Shown here in pieces: positions 1-8,812 of a stretch of DNA of 64,000 nt. How positions within the stretch are numbered: the first letter of the stretch is position 1; each line of letters begins with the position of its first letter. The stretch is taken from NCBI RefSeq assembly GCF_001612765.1, contig NZ_BDBB01000001.1:124001-188000 (forward strand), written 5' to 3'. The stretch is from Nocardia arthritidis NBRC 100137 (GTDB lineage Bacteria; Actinomycetota; Actinomycetes; Mycobacteriales; Mycobacteriaceae). Below the pieces are notes generated by a model. That model searched no databases. It worked only from the letters and a program-made list of their open reading frames with translations, and had not been told where the DNA came from. A program made the position numbers and the translations under genes.

Positions 1-577
1 CCATGAACAGCGAGCCGAAGGCCATGATCAACAGGAACCACTGCGACAGTTCGATGTCGGCCGCCGCGCCACCGGCCACCGCGCGCAGCAGGAAGCCGGA
101 CGACACGATGCAGATGTCCAGCACGGCCTGATGCTTGAGGCCGAAGCAGTAGGCCAGCTGGATGCCGATGTAGACCGCCATCACCACGGCCAGATCCCAC
201 GAGGCGAGGAACGATCCCGCGATCGACCCGGCCAGCAGCATGGCCGACAGCAGGTAGGCCAAATTCACCGGGACGATGCCCGCGGCGATCGGACGGAACC
301 GCTTGGTCGGGTGCGCCCGGTCGGCCTCCACGTCGAGCGCGTCGTTCACCAGGTAGATGCCCGAGGCCGCCATGCAGAACACCACGAACGCGATGCCCAC
401 ATGCGCGAGCACGTTCACATCGGTGGCCGTCCCCGCGGCCAGCGGTGCGGCGAGCACCAGGACGTTCTTGACCCACTGCCGCGGACGGACTGCCTTGAAC
501 AGACCGCCGGCCAGCGTCTTGGGCGGGCCCTTGACCACCGCCTCGGCGAGGTCGGCGCCGGTCGGCTCTTCACTCAT
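1..577 (-). CDS. ubiA: Decaprenyl-phosphate phosphoribosyltransferase, UbiA family (partial, 3' end outside window)
   Basis: Membrane prenyltransferase expected to join phosphoribose from PRPP to decaprenyl phosphate, the first step toward the arabinose donor of the cell-wall arabinan. I translated 192 codons from ATG at 577. The protein shows PRQWVKN near residue 33 and, in the first polar loop, NDALDVEADRAHPTKRFRP, the Asp-rich prenyltransferase motif in the form typical of the Rv3806c group, followed by several hydrophobic helices. The C-terminus lies beyond base 1. It begins one base after the stop of the PAP2 gene, so it is the last visible gene of the galactan operon, as in mycobacteria. 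Identification is firm from motif and neighbours. Confidence 0.93.
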   Translation of the reverse strand, partial: MSEEPTGADLAEAVVKGPPKTLAGGLFKAVRPRQWVKNVLVLAAPLAAGTATDVNVLAHVGIAFVVFCMAASGIYLVNDALDVEADRAHPTKRFRPIAAGIVPVNLAYLLSAMLLAGSIAGSFLASWDLAVVMAVYIGIQLAYCFGLKHQAVLDICIVSSGFLLRAVAGGAAADIELSQWFLLIMAFGSLFM

Positions 578-578
578 G

Positions 579-1217
579 TCAACCAAGGCTCTTTCTTGTG
601 CGGTCACTGTCGAGTCTCTTTTCGGCGGCGAGCAGGGCGGCGGCGGACGCGGCGCCGAGCGCGGAACCGGCGAGCACGTCGGAGGGGTAGTGCACCCCGA
701 GGACCACCCGGGAAAGCAGCATCGGGGGGACGAGCACCGCAGGCAAGGGTAGCCCGGTCAATCTGCCGAGCAACACGGCCGCCGCCGTAGTCGAGGTCGC
801 GTGCGAGGACGGGAAGCTCAATTTGCTCGGCGTCCCCACGTTGACCTGCACCGACGGGTCGTTCGGACGCGGTCGGCGAACGACGCGCTTGATGACGATC
901 GAGGCCGCGTGCGCGCCGACCGCGCCGACCGCGACCCCCGCCCACTGTCTGCGCCGCGGTTTGTCGACCAGCCATCCCGCGGCGGCGATGCCGACCCAGC
1001 CGAGCGCGTGCTCGCCGAAGTGCGACAGGCCGCGGGCCGCGGACACCACAGCCGGTTTGCTGCCGAGGGTGGCCTGCACGGCGTTGATGATCGCGACTTC
1101 CGGCGGCGCCTGCTCGGCCCGCTCCGGTCGCGCGGACACCGGGCCGCCGTGCCCGTTTGCGCTGTGCAACGGCGGCTGCACGGCCGCGTCGTCGGCGGCG
1201 CTCGCTCCGAGACTCAC
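579..1217 (-). CDS. PAP2-family phosphatase (Rv3807c-like, decaprenylphosphoryl-5-phosphoribose phosphatase candidate)
   Basis: 212-residue membrane phosphatase. The three PAP2 signatures are present: KRVVRRPRP, PSSHATST and SRVVLGVHYPSDVLAG, with the catalytic histidines in the second and third. By position between glfT2 and ubiA it matches Rv3807c, proposed to dephosphorylate decaprenylphosphoryl-5-phosphoribose in arabinose donor synthesis. The start is taken as GTG at 1217, which overlaps the glfT2 stop as GTGA, the normal translational coupling; the same frame stays open far upstream but that part is a shadow of glfT2. Stop is followed after one base by ubiA. The exact substrate is inferred from context. 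Confidence 0.88.
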   Translation of the reverse strand: MSLGASAADDAAVQPPLHSANGHGGPVSARPERAEQAPPEVAIINAVQATLGSKPAVVSAARGLSHFGEHALGWVGIAAAGWLVDKPRRRQWAGVAVGAVGAHAASIVIKRVVRRPRPNDPSVQVNVGTPSKLSFPSSHATSTTAAAVLLGRLTGLPLPAVLVPPMLLSRVVLGVHYPSDVLAGSALGAASAAALLAAEKRLDSDRTRKSLG

Positions 1218-3148
1218 TGCTGCCCATCCTTCGTGTCGATCCCGAAGACCTTCTCCCACGCCGCGGTGCTGGTCAGCTGCGGGTGGGCGGCGCGGTAACG
1301 CTGCTGCATCTCCGGGAAGCGGGCGGCCAGCTCCTTGCGCAGGCGCATGGCCTCCTTGAACAGGCCGAGCGCCTGGCGCGGATCGCGCTTGCGGTAGACG
1401 ACACCGCGGCCATCGGCCGTGGTGACCGTGACGCCGTCGACCTGCGAGAGCAGGAACCAGCGCGCGTCCAGCGTCGGCACGTTCAGCTGCGGGGTCTCGT
1501 GGTGTTCGGAGTGCGCTGGACGGAAGTTGCGCACCACGCCCTTGGCCAGCCGGACCACCTTCGCGATCGGGTTGGCGGGCTCGCCGACCGCCCCGACGCC
1601 GATGTGGCTGGCCAGTGGCAGTTCGGTGGACGAGGGCAGGATCACCGCGTCCGGGTACTGCTTGCGCAGCTCGTGCACCGCGCCCAGCGCACTGGGCAGC
1701 AACTGGAACAGCCGCTCGGGGCCGGCCAGGAAATCGCGGATGGCGAGGTTCTGGATCGCGACCGTCGAGTACTCCAGGCAGAGCAGGTGTTTCAGGGTTG
1801 CCTTGATCGTGTTGACGACCATGCCCCGCCCGTTGCCCGGCAGGTGCAGCGAGGCGACGACCAGGCGATTGCGCAGGTGGAAGTACGCCTGCCAGTCGAT
1901 GGCGTCGTCCTTGTCGCTCCAGGCCATGTGCCACACCGCCGCGCCGGGCAGGGTGACGGTCGGGTATCCGGCCGCGCGGGCGCGCAGACCGTATTCCGCG
2001 TCGTCCCACTTCAGGAACAGCGGAAGCGGCTGGCCGAGTTCCTCGGCGACGCGGCGCGGGATGACACAGGTCCACCAGCCGTTGAAGTCGACGTCGATGC
2101 GCCGGTGCAGCAGCTTCGAGTTGTCCCGGTCCTTGAGCGGGTACTTCGAGAAATCGTGGTCGTACTCGACGTTCGGGGCCGCGGTCCACATGAAGATGCC
2201 GCGGTCGACCACCTCGCCCATGACGTGCAGGTGCGAGCGCTCCTGCAGGTTGAGCATCTGGCCGCCGACGAGCACCGGCGACTTCGCGAAGCGGGCGAAG
2301 GCCAGCGCGCGCAGGATCGAGTCGGGCTCGATCTCGATGTCGTCGTCCATGTAGACGATGTATTCGGCGTCGGTGGTCTTCAACGCCTCGTACATGACCC
2401 GGCTGTAACCGCCGGACCCGCCGAGGTTGGGCTGATCATGAATGGACAGGCGGTCACCGAGCGCCGCAGACGATTCCGTGAAGCCGGGCTCGTCGACGAC
2501 CTTCTTCGTGCCCTGGTCCGGGATGATGACGGCCTTGATCTTCTCCAGCACCAGCGGATCCGATCCGAGGGCGGCGAGCGTTTTCACCGCGTCGGTGGGC
2601 CGGTTGAAGGTCGGCATCCCGACCGCGATGCTGCCCTCGCCGGGCGCCTCGACCGGCGCGTACCAGCCGCCGGACAGCAGCGTGACCGCCGTGTCGGTGG
2701 TGATGTCGAACCAGATCCAGCCGCCGTCCTCGAACGGGGCCAGATCGGTCTCGAACTCGACGACCACCGAGTCGGCGCCGGTGGCCACCGCGAATTCCTT
2801 GCCCTGCACGTGGATTCGCGAGCCGTCGGCCTTGGAGCGGTACACATCCACCCGGCCGTGCCCGGCCAATTCCAGTCGCAGCACCACCGACGACAGGACG
2901 CTCCAGCGCCGCCAGTAGCTCGCGGGCAGCGCGTTGAAGTAGGTGCAGAACGAGACCTCGGACTCCGCGCCGATCGACAGCGACGTGCGGGTGGTCGCGT
3001 GCGCGCGCCGGGCGTTGGTCTGCGACTCCTCGACATAGAGCGTGCGCACGTCCAGCGGCTCACCCGGCCGGGGCAGGATGATGCGTTGCAGCAGCGACTT
3101 CGCGCGGGTCTCGGTGGTCATGTCTTCCAAAATGGATTGGGAGGTCAT
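1214..3148 (-). CDS. glfT2: Galactofuranosyltransferase GlfT2
   Basis: Bifunctional UDP-galactofuranose transferase that polymerises the galactan of arabinogalactan at the inner membrane face. 644 residues, close to the mycobacterial enzyme. The N-terminal beta-sandwich covers about residues 1-165, then a GT-A domain with SIAVGMPTFNRP, the metal-binding YMDDDIEIEP (DDD at 268-270) and WDDAEYGLRA, which holds the proposed catalytic base, and NGWWTC between them. ATG at 3148 is chosen because AGGAG lies just upstream, seven bases after glf stops. Sits in the order glf-glfT2-PAP2-ubiA on one strand, which is diagnostic of the mycolata galactan locus. Confidence 0.96.
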   Translation of the reverse strand: MTSQSILEDMTTETRAKSLLQRIILPRPGEPLDVRTLYVEESQTNARRAHATTRTSLSIGAESEVSFCTYFNALPASYWRRWSVLSSVVLRLELAGHGRVDVYRSKADGSRIHVQGKEFAVATGADSVVVEFETDLAPFEDGGWIWFDITTDTAVTLLSGGWYAPVEAPGEGSIAVGMPTFNRPTDAVKTLAALGSDPLVLEKIKAVIIPDQGTKKVVDEPGFTESSAALGDRLSIHDQPNLGGSGGYSRVMYEALKTTDAEYIVYMDDDIEIEPDSILRALAFARFAKSPVLVGGQMLNLQERSHLHVMGEVVDRGIFMWTAAPNVEYDHDFSKYPLKDRDNSKLLHRRIDVDFNGWWTCVIPRRVAEELGQPLPLFLKWDDAEYGLRARAAGYPTVTLPGAAVWHMAWSDKDDAIDWQAYFHLRNRLVVASLHLPGNGRGMVVNTIKATLKHLLCLEYSTVAIQNLAIRDFLAGPERLFQLLPSALGAVHELRKQYPDAVILPSSTELPLASHIGVGAVGEPANPIAKVVRLAKGVVRNFRPAHSEHHETPQLNVPTLDARWFLLSQVDGVTVTTADGRGVVYRKRDPRQALGLFKEAMRLRKELAARFPEMQQRYRAAHPQLTSTAAWEKVFGIDTKDGQQ

Positions 3149-3155
3149 CGGTCTC

Positions 3156-4532
<1,377 letters not shown>

Positions 4533-4638
4533 TTACTGCCCCCCCCGGCCGGCCGGCCGGCGATCGCGCGCGGTTAGCGATGCTCCGTGGCGGTGGGCCA
4601 CCGAGACCGGTGCGCGATGAAGAGGCTCCCTCTGCGCC

Positions 4639-4665
4639 TCACCGAGGGACCGCGTCCCTCGGTGA
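4639..4665 (-). terminator. Strong hairpin downstream of the 4749-4919 fragment
   Basis: A perfect 12-bp inverted repeat (TCACCGAGGGAC, loop CGC, GTCCCTCGGTGA). Lies 84 bp beyond the stop of the minus-strand remnant and upstream of glf, so it is best read as the old terminator of the broken gene. No T-run is visible. The rest of 4380-4748 holds no gene I can support; it includes a GGCC-rich run (about 4545-4562). Confidence 0.5.
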
Positions 4666-4748
4666 TCGACTCGCCGCCCGTGAGCCCTCGGATGGATCCG
4701 TGCAGAATCGCCCGGGAGCCGCCCGTGGCCGGAGGCCCGCGGCCGCGA

Positions 4749-4919
4749 TCAGGCCGGGAAACCGACGTCCAGCTCGACCTTGTCCCGCTCGGTGTACAGC
4801 CGCCAGTAGTGGTCGCCGAGTGCTTCGCCGCTGATCCGCACGATTTCCAGGCCGTCGGGAATCAGCTCCGGGCGCTCGTCGACGATCTGCGCGGCTTTGC
4901 TGCCCTCGATCAACGCGCA
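4749..4919 (-). pseudogene. C-terminal remnant of an unidentified protein
   Basis: Fifty-six codons of convincing coding sequence end at 4749 (residues such as AAQIVDERPELIPDGLEIVR and HYWRLYTERDKVELDVGFPA) with strong GC3 bias. Reading back, the frame meets a stop (TGA) at about 4920-4922 with no ATG or GTG start and no ribosome binding site. It therefore looks like the C-terminal end of a longer gene whose 5' part is lost. I do not recognise the family. The break point coincides with that of the oppositely oriented TetR fragment. Confidence 0.55.
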
Positions 4920-4921
4920 TC

Positions 4922-5104
4922 ACCCGGTCACACACCAGAATCGTCGAGGCGACCAGTCACATCGCCCCCGAAGCTTGGCGCCGCCACCTCGGCCTGGTGC
5001 TCGACGGACTGCGCGCGGAGGCCGCCCATCCCCTTCCGGTTCCGCCGATCACGGAAGACCAATTGATGCACGCGCTCGGGCGCGACGACGACCAAACCGA
5101 GTGA
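4922..5104 (+). pseudogene. C-terminal remnant of a TetR-family regulator
   Basis: The last ~57 codons read RIVEATSHIAPEAWRRHLGL, then VLDGLRAEAAHPLPVPPITE and a short acidic tail. This pattern (xHLAPEAWRRYLxLLLDGLR) is typical of the ligand-domain C-terminus of actinobacterial TetR proteins. No helix-turn-helix or start codon precedes it: upstream of about 4922 the sequence changes to the other remnant in the opposite orientation. Only the dimerisation end of the regulator is left, so it should not bind DNA. Family assignment is by pattern recall. Confidence 0.55.
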
Positions 5105-5151
5105 TTCCGTGACGCGGGTCCGCTGTCGCGTCGAACGAACCGGAACGCGCG

Positions 5152-5793
5152 TCAGTGGGGCGGGCGCGAGTGCGGTGCGGGTGGCTGTTGGCCGAACCGC
5201 GGCGGTGGCAACTGGAGACCATACTGCGCCGATGGCGGCTGCGGACCGGACTGCGGCACCGACGAGTGAAGACCGGGCTGCGGCGGCACGGGCGCGGGTG
5301 AAGCAGTGGGGTGGCCTTGCGGACTCGTCGCGATCGTGCCGAACGCGACCGTGCAGACAGACGCCCCGACGATCAAGTAGAAAGGCGAGGCGGCCGACTG
5401 TGCCGCCAAACCGTACTCGCCGCCATAGGTCGCCGCGATCAGGCCGCCGAAGAATCCCCATGAGGAACCGATCAGCACCACGGGCCGCCCAGCCGGCTTG
5501 CCGAGTAGTAAGAGGATCGCACCGGCGACCATCACCACCGCCAGCAGCGCGGATACCGCGAGCAAGATCTCCTGTACCGCGCGGATACGGGACGCGGCCC
5601 ACCAGGCGTCGAAATCCTTCGTCGCGTCTGGGATTCCGCTGGTCGAGCCGTTGAGTTCCCTGATGCCGAACAGTGCACCGATACAGATCCCGCCCCCACC
5701 GAGACAGGCCGCGATGATCGCCGACACGGCGTGCCATGTCGCCGGCGCTCCGCTGTTCCCCTGCACCCCGAACCGAGCGTACGAATTGTTCAT
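5152..5793 (-). CDS. Small four-helix membrane protein with proline-rich tail, function unknown
   Basis: 213 residues from ATG at 5793, preceded by GGGGGAG. Four hydrophobic segments can be seen (WHAVSAIIAACLGGGGICIG, an ILLAVSALLAVVMVAGAILLLL stretch, VVLIGSSWGFFGGLIAA and FYLIVGASVCTVAFG), followed by about 60 residues rich in Pro, Gln and Ser (PAPVPPQPGLHSSVPQ and similar). Such tails are common on actinobacterial membrane proteins of unknown role. There is no catalytic motif and no operon partner. The product is a hypothetical membrane protein. Confidence 0.7.
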   Translation of the reverse strand: MNNSYARFGVQGNSGAPATWHAVSAIIAACLGGGGICIGALFGIRELNGSTSGIPDATKDFDAWWAASRIRAVQEILLAVSALLAVVMVAGAILLLLGKPAGRPVVLIGSSWGFFGGLIAATYGGEYGLAAQSAASPFYLIVGASVCTVAFGTIATSPQGHPTASPAPVPPQPGLHSSVPQSGPQPPSAQYGLQLPPPRFGQQPPAPHSRPPH

Positions 5794-5897
5794 CGAACTC
5801 CCCCTTCGGCATCGGACCTTACCGCGCCGCCCCGACAACTATCGACTCGAAAGCGGCTCTCGCACAGCGAAACGGGCGGCGCTCCAGCACCGAACGA

Positions 5898-5935
5898 CCG
5901 GCGGCCGGTACACGTGCACACGTACCGGCCGCCGG
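5898..5935 (-). terminator. Hairpin terminator after the MerR regulator
   Basis: Perfect 14-bp stem (CCGGCGGCCGGTAC pairing with GTACCGGCCGCCGG) with a 10-base loop, starting 12 bases beyond the stop at 5947. GC-rich stem without U-tract, as usual in high-GC actinobacteria. Confidence 0.7.
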
Positions 5936-5946
5936 CAGGTTGTGCT

Positions 5947-6705
5947 CTACAGCCGCTGCTCGGCGTAGACCTTCATCGCGTCGCGCACGAACTCGGCGGT
6001 GCCCGCGCCGTGCATGTCGTAGTTGACCGCGAAACGCGGATCGGCCACGTACATCTCGCCCAGGTTGACGAACGCCTCCTTCACTACCGGACGACCCTGC
6101 CATCCGATGCCGATCCAGTCGTAGTGGCGCTGGACGATGGCCTGCACCTCATCGCTGTCGGGGGTGAGCCCGTCGGCGTGCGCACGGCCGTAGTCCGCGG
6201 CGATGTCGAGATGGGTCTGCTGGAAGGTCTTCTTGTCCGCGTCGGACATCGAGCGCCACCAGCGGTCACCGCTGTCGTAGGCGTCCTTGCCCCAGCGTTC
6301 GATCACCTCGTCCTTGTACTTCGTGTGGTCGAAGCCGTCGAAAACTTCTGCTGCCACGAGTTGTTCACCTCTTTCCGTCTTGTGCAGCGTGGTGTGCACC
6401 GACTCGATCAGCCGCCGGATCCGATCCTGTTCCTGCCGAAGCAGGTCCAGGTGCGTGCGCAGCGCGGCTGCGATGTCCTGCTCTCCGGCGAGGACTTCGG
6501 CGATGACCGGAAGTCCGAGGCCGAGTTCGCGCAGCAGCAGGATGCGTTGCAACCGCACGAGGGAGCCCTGGTCGTAGTACCGGTACCCGTTGGCGCCGAT
6601 CCGGCTGGGCGGCAACAGCCCCAGCTGCCCGTAGTGGCGCAGCGTGCGGCTGGTGGTACCGGCCGCCTTCGCCAGATCCTGTATGGACCATTCCTTGGTG
6701 CCCAC
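5947..6705 (-). CDS. MerR-family regulator with TipAS-type effector domain
   Basis: 252-residue transcription activator. Residues 5-75 are a MerR winged helix (WSIQDLAKAAGTTSRTLRHY, GYRYYDQGSLVRLQRILLLR); then a coiled linker; from about 110 a TipAS-like globin-fold domain (VFDGFDHTKYKDEVIERWG, then DRWWRSMSDADK, YVADPRFAVNYD). TipA proteins bind thiopeptides and other drugs and activate their own gene. GTG at 6705 has GAGGAGAAGTC in front. A palindrome at 6751-6765 lies in its promoter. No resistance gene is adjacent, so autoregulation by a drug-like ligand is the likely mode; the ligand is unknown. Confidence 0.9.
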   Translation of the reverse strand: MGTKEWSIQDLAKAAGTTSRTLRHYGQLGLLPPSRIGANGYRYYDQGSLVRLQRILLLRELGLGLPVIAEVLAGEQDIAAALRTHLDLLRQEQDRIRRLIESVHTTLHKTERGEQLVAAEVFDGFDHTKYKDEVIERWGKDAYDSGDRWWRSMSDADKKTFQQTHLDIAADYGRAHADGLTPDSDEVQAIVQRHYDWIGIGWQGRPVVKEAFVNLGEMYVADPRFAVNYDMHGAGTAEFVRDAMKVYAEQRL

Positions 6706-6742
6706 GACTTCTCCTCCCTCCTTCTCTCGTCGGTGTAACCAG

Positions 6743-6770
6743 CTTGCAAGTTGACGTTACGTCAAGGTCA
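6743..6770 (-). promoter_or_regulatory. MerR-type operator/promoter of the TipA-like gene
   Basis: TTGACGTTACGTCAA (6751-6765) is a perfect 15-base palindrome, flanked by CTTGCAAG (6743-6750) and GGTCAA. On the minus strand this places TTGACC/TTGACG -35-like hexamers about 45-60 bases before the GTG start, the arrangement expected of an autoregulated MerR promoter. The -10 element is not obvious. Confidence 0.55.
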
Positions 6771-6916
6771 ACCCCGATATCCGGGCGGATTTTCCGACTC
6801 GGCGCAGCTCCGATAGGCGCGACCAGCACTGGCGACGGCACAAACCGAGCCGGGACCTCGAGGGCACAGACCGTCCGGCTCCCGCTCACCGAACAGGGCC
6901 TCTCACCGACCGACGA

Positions 6917-6948
6917 CCTGCTGCTCGAGCACATGATCGAGCAGCAGG
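6917..6948. terminator. Inverted repeat between the MerR and SpoIID genes
   Basis: A perfect 12-bp stem with an 8-base loop (CCTGCTGCTCGA at 6917-6928, TCGAGCAGCAGG at 6937-6948). It lies 116 bp past the stop of the SpoIID gene, so may terminate it. The surrounding 6706-7063 stretch has a 98-codon open frame (6744-7040) that I do not trust; nothing else is seen. Confidence 0.4.
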
Positions 6949-7063
6949 GGCTGCGGGCGGCACTCGACGGCACCATCGCGCCGGCGACCGGCCGGACTAC
7001 TGCCAAGTCGGCCGAGCCGCTGGGCGACACACCTCGGTAGTGATCATCGCGAGGGGTTGCGGG

Positions 7064-8563
7064 CTAAGGCCCACCGCCCTGCGTGGTGGTAGCACCAAGC
7101 GCTGTCCCACCACGGGGTGCGATTGCAGAAGACATAGACCCATCACCGGGCTGCGCACCGTGCGGCGAGACAGCGCCGGGCTGAGCGCCGCGAGACGCCG
7201 TGGCGGGCTGATCCGCACCAGCAGGGGCGATAGCGCCGGCCTGAGCCGCGCCAGGCGGGATGACACCGGCCCCACCGGGGGCGGTAGCACCAGGAGAAGG
7301 CGCCGCGCCAGACGACGCCTCGGGCGGGATTCGTAACGGCTCACCCCCTTCCGGAACCACCTGCAGCATGCGCGAGTAGTCCACGACCTGCGCGCCCAGT
7401 GTGGGCGTCACGATGATGACGCCGTTGGTGTAGAGCCGGTAGGTGCCCGCACGACGCGGCAGGATCATCTCCGGTCCGAGCGGCGTACCGATCGTGCTGG
7501 TCGCACCACCGATACGGCGATACTCGGCATCGATCGCCGACTCGGTGACCGCCGCCCGCTTGCGCGGATCCTCGGGTGGCGCGGTGGTGGTCGACTCGCC
7601 GGGCGCGGGGCCGACCTCGAGGGTCTGGATGTCCGTGGGTTCCCCGCCATCGGGCGCGGCCGAGTACTCCGTGCGCAGGATCCGGCCGTCGCGCAGCAGG
7701 ACCGCACCGGCCGTTGCCGAGACGGCGGCTGCCGTTCTCGGATCCTCCTGCGCGGTGCCGGGATACCGCTGACAAGCGGTGGTGTCGCAGGTCTGCGCGT
7801 ACGGATAGCGCTGTTCGGCAAGGGCATAGGAGCGCGCCGCGATCGCCTGGGCGCGTAAGGCCTCCACCGCCCCCTTGTCCGCCCAGTTGGGCTGCACCTC
7901 CGCCGGGACCACGCCGAGTAGATAGTCCTCGACGTCCACCTGGTTGATCGTGCGGGCCGCGCCGTCCTCGAGGGCGACGCCGAGCGCACCGCGATACGCC
8001 GAACCCCCGCACAGCGTAAGATGTTCCGCCGCAGGGCGGTTCGGCCGGGAGTCGACGGGATGGATCCAGGGGTCGTCGGTCTCGGCCTGCCACAGCACGT
8101 CACCGGCGCAGCCCGCCGTAACGACCACGCTCGCTCGGCCACCCGGCTGCGGTGTCAGGTGCGCGACCTGACCGGGCGCCACCTCCCTGCCCGCCACGCG
8201 CAGGCCGGCGTTCGCGAAGGCGTCGAGAGCCGAGTTGTCCCGCGTCATGAGACGAACCCGGACGGCGGTGGGCGCGATGGTGGTGAGCGTCGCGCCTGGG
8301 TAGTAGTGCTCGAGGATGCGTTCGGCTGCCCACCCCGCTCGCGCGTTCTCGAACGCGCCCACCTGGCTCATGCCGCGCCCGTGCCCCGGTCCTGCCAGAG
8401 GGCGATACGGAGCGTCCAGCGGACGGCCGGAGTGCACGAAGAGCGTTCCAGCGACCATTCCGAAGCCGATTAGCAACACGATCGATGGCGAGTGAAGACG
8501 CAGCTGCCGCCGATGCGGACGCACGACGCGTGATCGCTCCGACAAAATGCCCTTTACCAGCAT
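7064..8563 (-). CDS. SpoIID/LytB-domain cell-wall protein with LGFP repeat
   Basis: 499-residue exported protein. One N-terminal hydrophobic segment (residues ~28-43) acts as signal or anchor. The SpoIID core spans about 195-300 with VEDYLLGVVPAEVQPNW and ALRAQAIAARSYAL, the region holding the catalytic residues of SpoIID lytic transglycosylases, and YSAAPDGGEPTDIQ after it. An LGFP repeat (EYRRIGGATSTIGTPLGPEM) follows near 345-395, a module that tethers proteins to the arabinogalactan-peptidoglycan in mycolata. The last 80 residues are Ala/Pro/Gly-rich. Divergent from the amidase gene, which also has LGFP repeats. Likely acts on denuded or cross-linked glycan strands. Confidence 0.85.
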   Translation of the reverse strand: MLVKGILSERSRVVRPHRRQLRLHSPSIVLLIGFGMVAGTLFVHSGRPLDAPYRPLAGPGHGRGMSQVGAFENARAGWAAERILEHYYPGATLTTIAPTAVRVRLMTRDNSALDAFANAGLRVAGREVAPGQVAHLTPQPGGRASVVVTAGCAGDVLWQAETDDPWIHPVDSRPNRPAAEHLTLCGGSAYRGALGVALEDGAARTINQVDVEDYLLGVVPAEVQPNWADKGAVEALRAQAIAARSYALAEQRYPYAQTCDTTACQRYPGTAQEDPRTAAAVSATAGAVLLRDGRILRTEYSAAPDGGEPTDIQTLEVGPAPGESTTTAPPEDPRKRAAVTESAIDAEYRRIGGATSTIGTPLGPEMILPRRAGTYRLYTNGVIIVTPTLGAQVVDYSRMLQVVPEGGEPLRIPPEASSGAAPSPGATAPGGAGVIPPGAAQAGAIAPAGADQPATASRGAQPGAVSPHGAQPGDGSMSSAIAPRGGTALGATTTQGGGP

Positions 8564-8812
8564 TGTTCCGCTCTCGATGTGCTCAAATTACGAGGCATCC
8601 GTTCACTCCCATGGTTCCTCAGACGGTCGATCTCCACCTTTTCGGCACGTTCTGTAGATGCGATAGCAATCGAAGAGCTACATTCAGGCAATCACATAAT
8701 CCTCAACCAGAGGTTTAGTTATGTGACAAATGTGGCTATTGTGATCATTGCTACATCAGGAAGCAACCCTGAATCACTCATGATCACTGGTTCGACCTGA
8801 TTGGAGACGCTC
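8564..8812. promoter_or_regulatory. AT-rich divergent promoter region between two wall-hydrolase-like genes
   Basis: About 250 bases, much richer in A+T than neighbours, between the divergent SpoIID-domain and amidase genes. It contains spaced TGTGA half-sites (TATGTGACAAATGTGG near 8718 and ATTGTGATCATTG near 8739) that faintly resemble CRP/GlxR half-sites but form no good palindrome. Promoters for both genes must lie here; I cannot place them exactly. Confidence 0.45.

Noticed and set aside
4545..4562. GGCC-repeat tract
   Set aside because: Simple GC-rich run, no sign of function or of a CRISPR-like array.
6744..7040. 98-codon frame between MerR and SpoIID genes
   Set aside because: No ribosome binding site, mixed composition, starts inside the operator region; the apparent LLLEHMIEQQ stretch is created by the inverted repeat.
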